This document shows positions 61,076-64,000 of a DNA stretch of 64,000 bases, in pieces. The translations under genes and the position numbers were made by a program. The first letter of the stretch is position 1; each line of letters starts with the position of its first letter. The notes beneath the pieces are model-generated. The model was not told where the DNA came from. It was given only the letters and a program-made list of their open reading frames with translations, and made no database searches. This DNA comes from Candidatus Limosilactobacillus intestinigallinarum (lineage in GTDB: Bacteria > Bacillota > Bacilli > Lactobacillales > Lactobacillaceae), in contig DXAA01000011.1 in the NCBI GenBank assembly GCA_019117285.1, positions 106,847 to 170,846 on the forward strand. The letters run 5' to 3'.

Positions 61076-62101
61076 ATGTCAAAAAGAGTGATAATCTCGG
61101 TTAATGAAACCGATAAAAACAATGCTGGGCCTAAAGCCAAAACTGATATTGACAAAATTCTGAAGGAAAATGAGAATTTCCAGGTCATTAATCTAGCATT
61201 TAACTGGCATTCAAAGTTTCTGAAGATGCGTTATATTAGTTGGGATATCCCACACCTGATGCGAAATATGGATGCTGATGAAATCTTCTTCCAGTTTCCT
61301 TCGTACTCGCGGACTTTGATGGACTCATTTGTCAAAAATATTCGTCGATACACCAAGGCTAAGCTAATTTTTATCGTACATGACTTAGAGTGCTTACGTA
61401 ATTTTAGCTATGACCCAACGTATAAACCAGAAGAACTCAAGTGGCTAAAAGAGGCTGATGGCATAATCGTTCACAATCCTAGTATGGCCAAGTGGTTAAA
61501 GAATAACGGTGTGGATACACCGATGGCTATTTTGGGGTTCTTTGATTATCTGAATCCACAACCAGTTAACAAAGACGCTAAGATGGATGGTAGCATTTGC
61601 TTTGCAGGTAACCTCAAGAAAGCTGGTTTCCTGGCGAAGCTTCCATCATCCTTGTCACTTGATGTTTTTGGTCCTAACTTCAATCCGGAATTGAAGAATA
61701 AGGTCAATTACAAAGGTGTTTATTCACCAGATGAATTACCCAAGTATTTAACGGAAGATTTTGGCTTAATCTGGGATGGTGATTCTATAGATGAGTGTAA
61801 TGGCCTCTTTGGTAATTATCTGAGGTACAATTGTCCCCATAAGGCTTCATTGTATTTGAGTAGTGGGCTTCCAATTATTGTTTGGAAAAAAGCTGCCATA
61901 GCAGAATACGTGGAGCAATATAAACTGGGATATGCAATTGACAGTTTAAGTGAAATCCCAGTAATTATTGAGAATATGACCCAAGCTGATTACGATTTAA
62001 TTAAAGGTAACGCGCTTGATATGGCACAGAAGTTAAGACATGGTGAACACATAAGAGGTGCGATCGAATCATTATCTGCAACCTTAAGCTCTGAAAAGTG
62101 A
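61076..62101 (+). CDS. Glycosyltransferase, galactofuranosyl-type candidate
   Basis: 341 residues. VIISVNETDKNNAGPKAKTDI, DEIFFQFPSYSRTLMDSF, KLIFIVHDLECLRNF and NYLRYNCPHKASLYLSSGLPIIVW (in part) resemble beta-1,6-galactofuranosyltransferase-type enzymes. The UDP-galactopyranose mutase gene two genes on would supply UDP-galactofuranose, which supports the call. Starts just past the Wzz stop; ATG 61070 is an alternative. Confidence 0.7.
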   Translation: MSKRVIISVNETDKNNAGPKAKTDIDKILKENENFQVINLAFNWHSKFLKMRYISWDIPHLMRNMDADEIFFQFPSYSRTLMDSFVKNIRRYTKAKLIFIVHDLECLRNFSYDPTYKPEELKWLKEADGIIVHNPSMAKWLKNNGVDTPMAILGFFDYLNPQPVNKDAKMDGSICFAGNLKKAGFLAKLPSSLSLDVFGPNFNPELKNKVNYKGVYSPDELPKYLTEDFGLIWDGDSIDECNGLFGNYLRYNCPHKASLYLSSGLPIIVWKKAAIAEYVEQYKLGYAIDSLSEIPVIIENMTQADYDLIKGNALDMAQKLRHGEHIRGAIESLSATLSSEK

Positions 62102-62110
62102 GTTTGTTCA

Positions 62111-63175
62111 ATGAAAAAAGGAATTTTAATCGTTCCGTTTATGACTGGATATGGCGGAACGGAAACCGTAATTAAAAATTTATATGAAAGCAGGAAATTA
62201 AAGGAACAGCCGTTTAACTTAAAGGTCTATTCGATTGGTGGAAGTTTCGACTATTCATGGGCCGAAAATGTTGAGAAAGACATAAAGTGGATCAGTAATA
62301 GTAGGAAGGTCCGAGATCTCTACGCTTTAACATTGATGCCTTTTGCGATGCTTCGATATTTAAAAAGGGAACAGCCTGATTTTGTTATTTCGACAAATCC
62401 AGTTATTTGGTTTTTAGCAAAAAGAATTCTGAATTTGCTAGGATCGGAAGCGCCTGTCATTGCATGGTATCATTATTCTATCTCCCAGAAGCCAATAAAA
62501 GCTCTTTTCTTAAAGTCAGCAGACTATTATTTGGCAATAAGTTCGGGAATTAAGAGGCAACTTATTGAGCGTGGAATTAGTGCTGATCGAATCTTTTTAA
62601 TATTTAATCCAGTAACAACGGATAATCACCTTATTAAAAGGACTACGGGGAAGACTAAGTTCATTTATTTAGGCCGTCTCATGCTGGATGGTCAGAAAAA
62701 TTTGCGTGAGCTTTTAACAGCCTTGTCGTCGGTTCAAGGAAATTGGTCTTTAGATCTGTATGGTAGTGAAGATAAAGCCGAGGCTGTTAAGAATTATGCT
62801 AAAACATTAGGAATATATTCTAAAATAGTTTGGCATGGCTTTGTCGATAATCCTTGGAAAGCAGTGGATAATGCAACAGCATTAGTTCTAACTTCAAAGT
62901 ACGAAGGACTGCCAATGGTACTATGTGAAGCAATTTCCCATGGGGTGTACGTTGTTAGTGCAAATACCAGTACTGGTCCAGAAGATATAGTAATACCTGA
63001 TAATGGTAAGTTATATAGCTTAGGAAATTATGAAGAATTAAGTGCTATACTGCAATCCATTGTTAATGGGCCCCGCCTTCCTAATCAAAGCGTGATTCAA
63101 AACACAGCTCAAAAGTTTTCGCCAGATGCATATATAGCACGATTTAATAATGCAATTATGAAAATAATTAAATAG
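62111..63175 (+). CDS. Glycosyltransferase family 4
   Basis: 354 residues, GT-B fold. The N-terminal GILIVPFMTGYGGTETVIKNL and C-terminal IYLGRLMLDGQKNLREL, LTSKYEGLPMVLCEAISHG (E-x7-E) and GPEDIV are GT4 hallmarks. AT-rich. Directly upstream of glf, nine bases after the previous stop. Confidence 0.92.
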   Translation: MKKGILIVPFMTGYGGTETVIKNLYESRKLKEQPFNLKVYSIGGSFDYSWAENVEKDIKWISNSRKVRDLYALTLMPFAMLRYLKREQPDFVISTNPVIWFLAKRILNLLGSEAPVIAWYHYSISQKPIKALFLKSADYYLAISSGIKRQLIERGISADRIFLIFNPVTTDNHLIKRTTGKTKFIYLGRLMLDGQKNLRELLTALSSVQGNWSLDLYGSEDKAEAVKNYAKTLGIYSKIVWHGFVDNPWKAVDNATALVLTSKYEGLPMVLCEAISHGVYVVSANTSTGPEDIVIPDNGKLYSLGNYEELSAILQSIVNGPRLPNQSVIQNTAQKFSPDAYIARFNNAIMKIIK

Positions 63176-63191
63176 GAGGTGCTGGTAACTT

Positions 63192-64000
63192 ATGAGTAAA
63201 TATGACTACCTAGTAGTAGGCGCAGGACTTTTCGGGGCAACCTTTGCCTACGAAGCCGCTAAGCGTGGCAAGCGCGTCAAAGTGATTGAAAAGCGTAATC
63301 ACATTGCTGGTAACATCTATACCAAAGAAATTGATGGCATTCAGGTTCACCAATATGGTGCCCACATCTTCCATACTTCAAACAAGAAGATCTGGGATTA
63401 CGTCAACCAGTTTGCCGAATTCAACCGGTACACCAACAGTCCAGTGGCTAACTACAAGGGGCACATGTACAACCTGCCCTTTAATATGAATACCTTCAGT
63501 GAGATGTGGGGAGTGCGGACACCACAGGAAGCTGAAGATAAGATCAATGAACAGCGCCAAGAAATGGCTGGTAAGAAGCCACAAAACCTGGAGGAACAGG
63601 CGATCTCATTGATTGGTCGTGACATCTACGAGAAGTTGATCAAGGGCTACACCGAGAAGCAGTGGGGACAAAAAGCCACGAAGCTGCCGGCCTTTATCAT
63701 CCGGCGGTTGCCAGTTCGGTTAACCTACGACAACAACTACTTCAACGACCTCTACCAGGGGATTCCAATTGGCGGCTACACCCAGATTGTTGAAAAGATG
63801 CTGGCTAGTGACCTGATCGATGTTGAGACCGGCGTTGACTTCTTTGACAAGAAGGATGAATACCTCAAGAATTACCCTAAGATTGTCTTTACTGGAATGA
63901 TCGACCAGTTCTTCGACTACCAGCTAGGAGAATTGCAATACCGGAGTCTCCACTTTGAGACGGAAGAGAAGCCCGTTGGTAACTACCAGGGGAACGCAGT
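63192..64000 (+). CDS. glf: UDP-galactopyranose mutase (partial, runs off window)
   Basis: The first 269 codons of a FAD enzyme that converts UDP-galactopyranose to UDP-galactofuranose. FAD site YLVVGAGLFGATFAYEAAKRG, the conserved HIAGNIYT, GAHIFHTSN and GYTEKQWGQ are all there. Family length is about 370, so roughly a quarter is missing past 64000. The ATG follows AGGAGGTGC. GC-rich again, at the right edge of the AT-rich core. Confidence 0.95.
   Translation, partial: MSKYDYLVVGAGLFGATFAYEAAKRGKRVKVIEKRNHIAGNIYTKEIDGIQVHQYGAHIFHTSNKKIWDYVNQFAEFNRYTNSPVANYKGHMYNLPFNMNTFSEMWGVRTPQEAEDKINEQRQEMAGKKPQNLEEQAISLIGRDIYEKLIKGYTEKQWGQKATKLPAFIIRRLPVRLTYDNNYFNDLYQGIPIGGYTQIVEKMLASDLIDVETGVDFFDKKDEYLKNYPKIVFTGMIDQFFDYQLGELQYRSLHFETEEKPVGNYQGNA

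Overview
The window looks like a Limosilactobacillus-type lactobacillus chromosome. The species is not settled. Supporting signs are a bile salt hydrolase gene, a lactobacillus-type Lreu_0056/DUF3114/DUF2922/DUF4828 gene set, CGG/CTG-rich host coding sequence, an L-2-hydroxyacid dehydrogenase, and a single-spacer relic of a lactobacillus-style type I-E CRISPR array. No identification by search was possible.

Layout. Positions 1-1230 are host: a partial cold-shock gene and dps with its own promoter. Positions 1230-2440 hold a frameshifted, 3'-truncated IS1380-family remnant. Positions 2461-25029 are a leftward (minus-strand) phage-like element. From its early to its late end it carries a sigma-like regulator, a replication cassette (DUF2800, DUF2815, family A DNA polymerase, P4-type primase, VRR-NUC, SNF2 helicase), a DUF1492 late activator, HNH and both terminase subunits, a ParB-methylase, portal, ClpP-like protease, HK97-fold capsid, two connector proteins, a holin-like protein, a SHOCT protein and two overlapping large serine recombinases. 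There are no tail, tape-measure, baseplate or endolysin genes. This is the pattern of a capsid-forming satellite that would borrow tails (cf-PICI-like).

Positions 25030-25406 are a rich regulatory divide. On the left-going side is a transcript leader with mutually exclusive hairpins. On the right-going side are repeats about 40 bp apart and a set of four 8-bp repeats. Positions 25407-34952 form a rightward AT-rich defence cargo: a Hachiman-like HamA/HamB pair, a C-protein-like regulator, an M.FokI-like double adenine methylase with an HNH nuclease, a broken IS30 transposase, and a protein with a HEPN-like R-X4-H motif. Together 2.4-35 kb may be one mobile unit that carries its own capsid, packaging machinery and anti-phage cargo. 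The exact ends are unknown.

Positions 35442-56761 are mostly host backbone: MazEF-type toxin-antitoxin, a frameshifted secreted Lreu_0056 protein, an XRE membrane regulator, a small TA-like operon, bile salt hydrolase broken by one in-frame stop, the CRISPR relic, a GyrI-like protein, two arginine-rich lactobacillus proteins, an amidotransferase, glutamate-cysteine ligase, hydroxyacid dehydrogenase, LOG protein, an oxidoreductase, a DEAD-box helicase, tRNA-Arg(CCT), UDP-GlcNAc 2-epimerase, GtrA, flavodoxin, methionine aminopeptidase, a YjeM-like permease, a YihY protein, DUF2922/DUF1659 and RecX.

Positions 56825-64000 begin an exopolysaccharide cluster: DUF4422 and GT2 glycosyltransferases, the priming sugar transferase, an AT-rich variable core (Wzy, Wzz, two glycosyltransferases) and UDP-galactopyranose mutase, which runs off the window.
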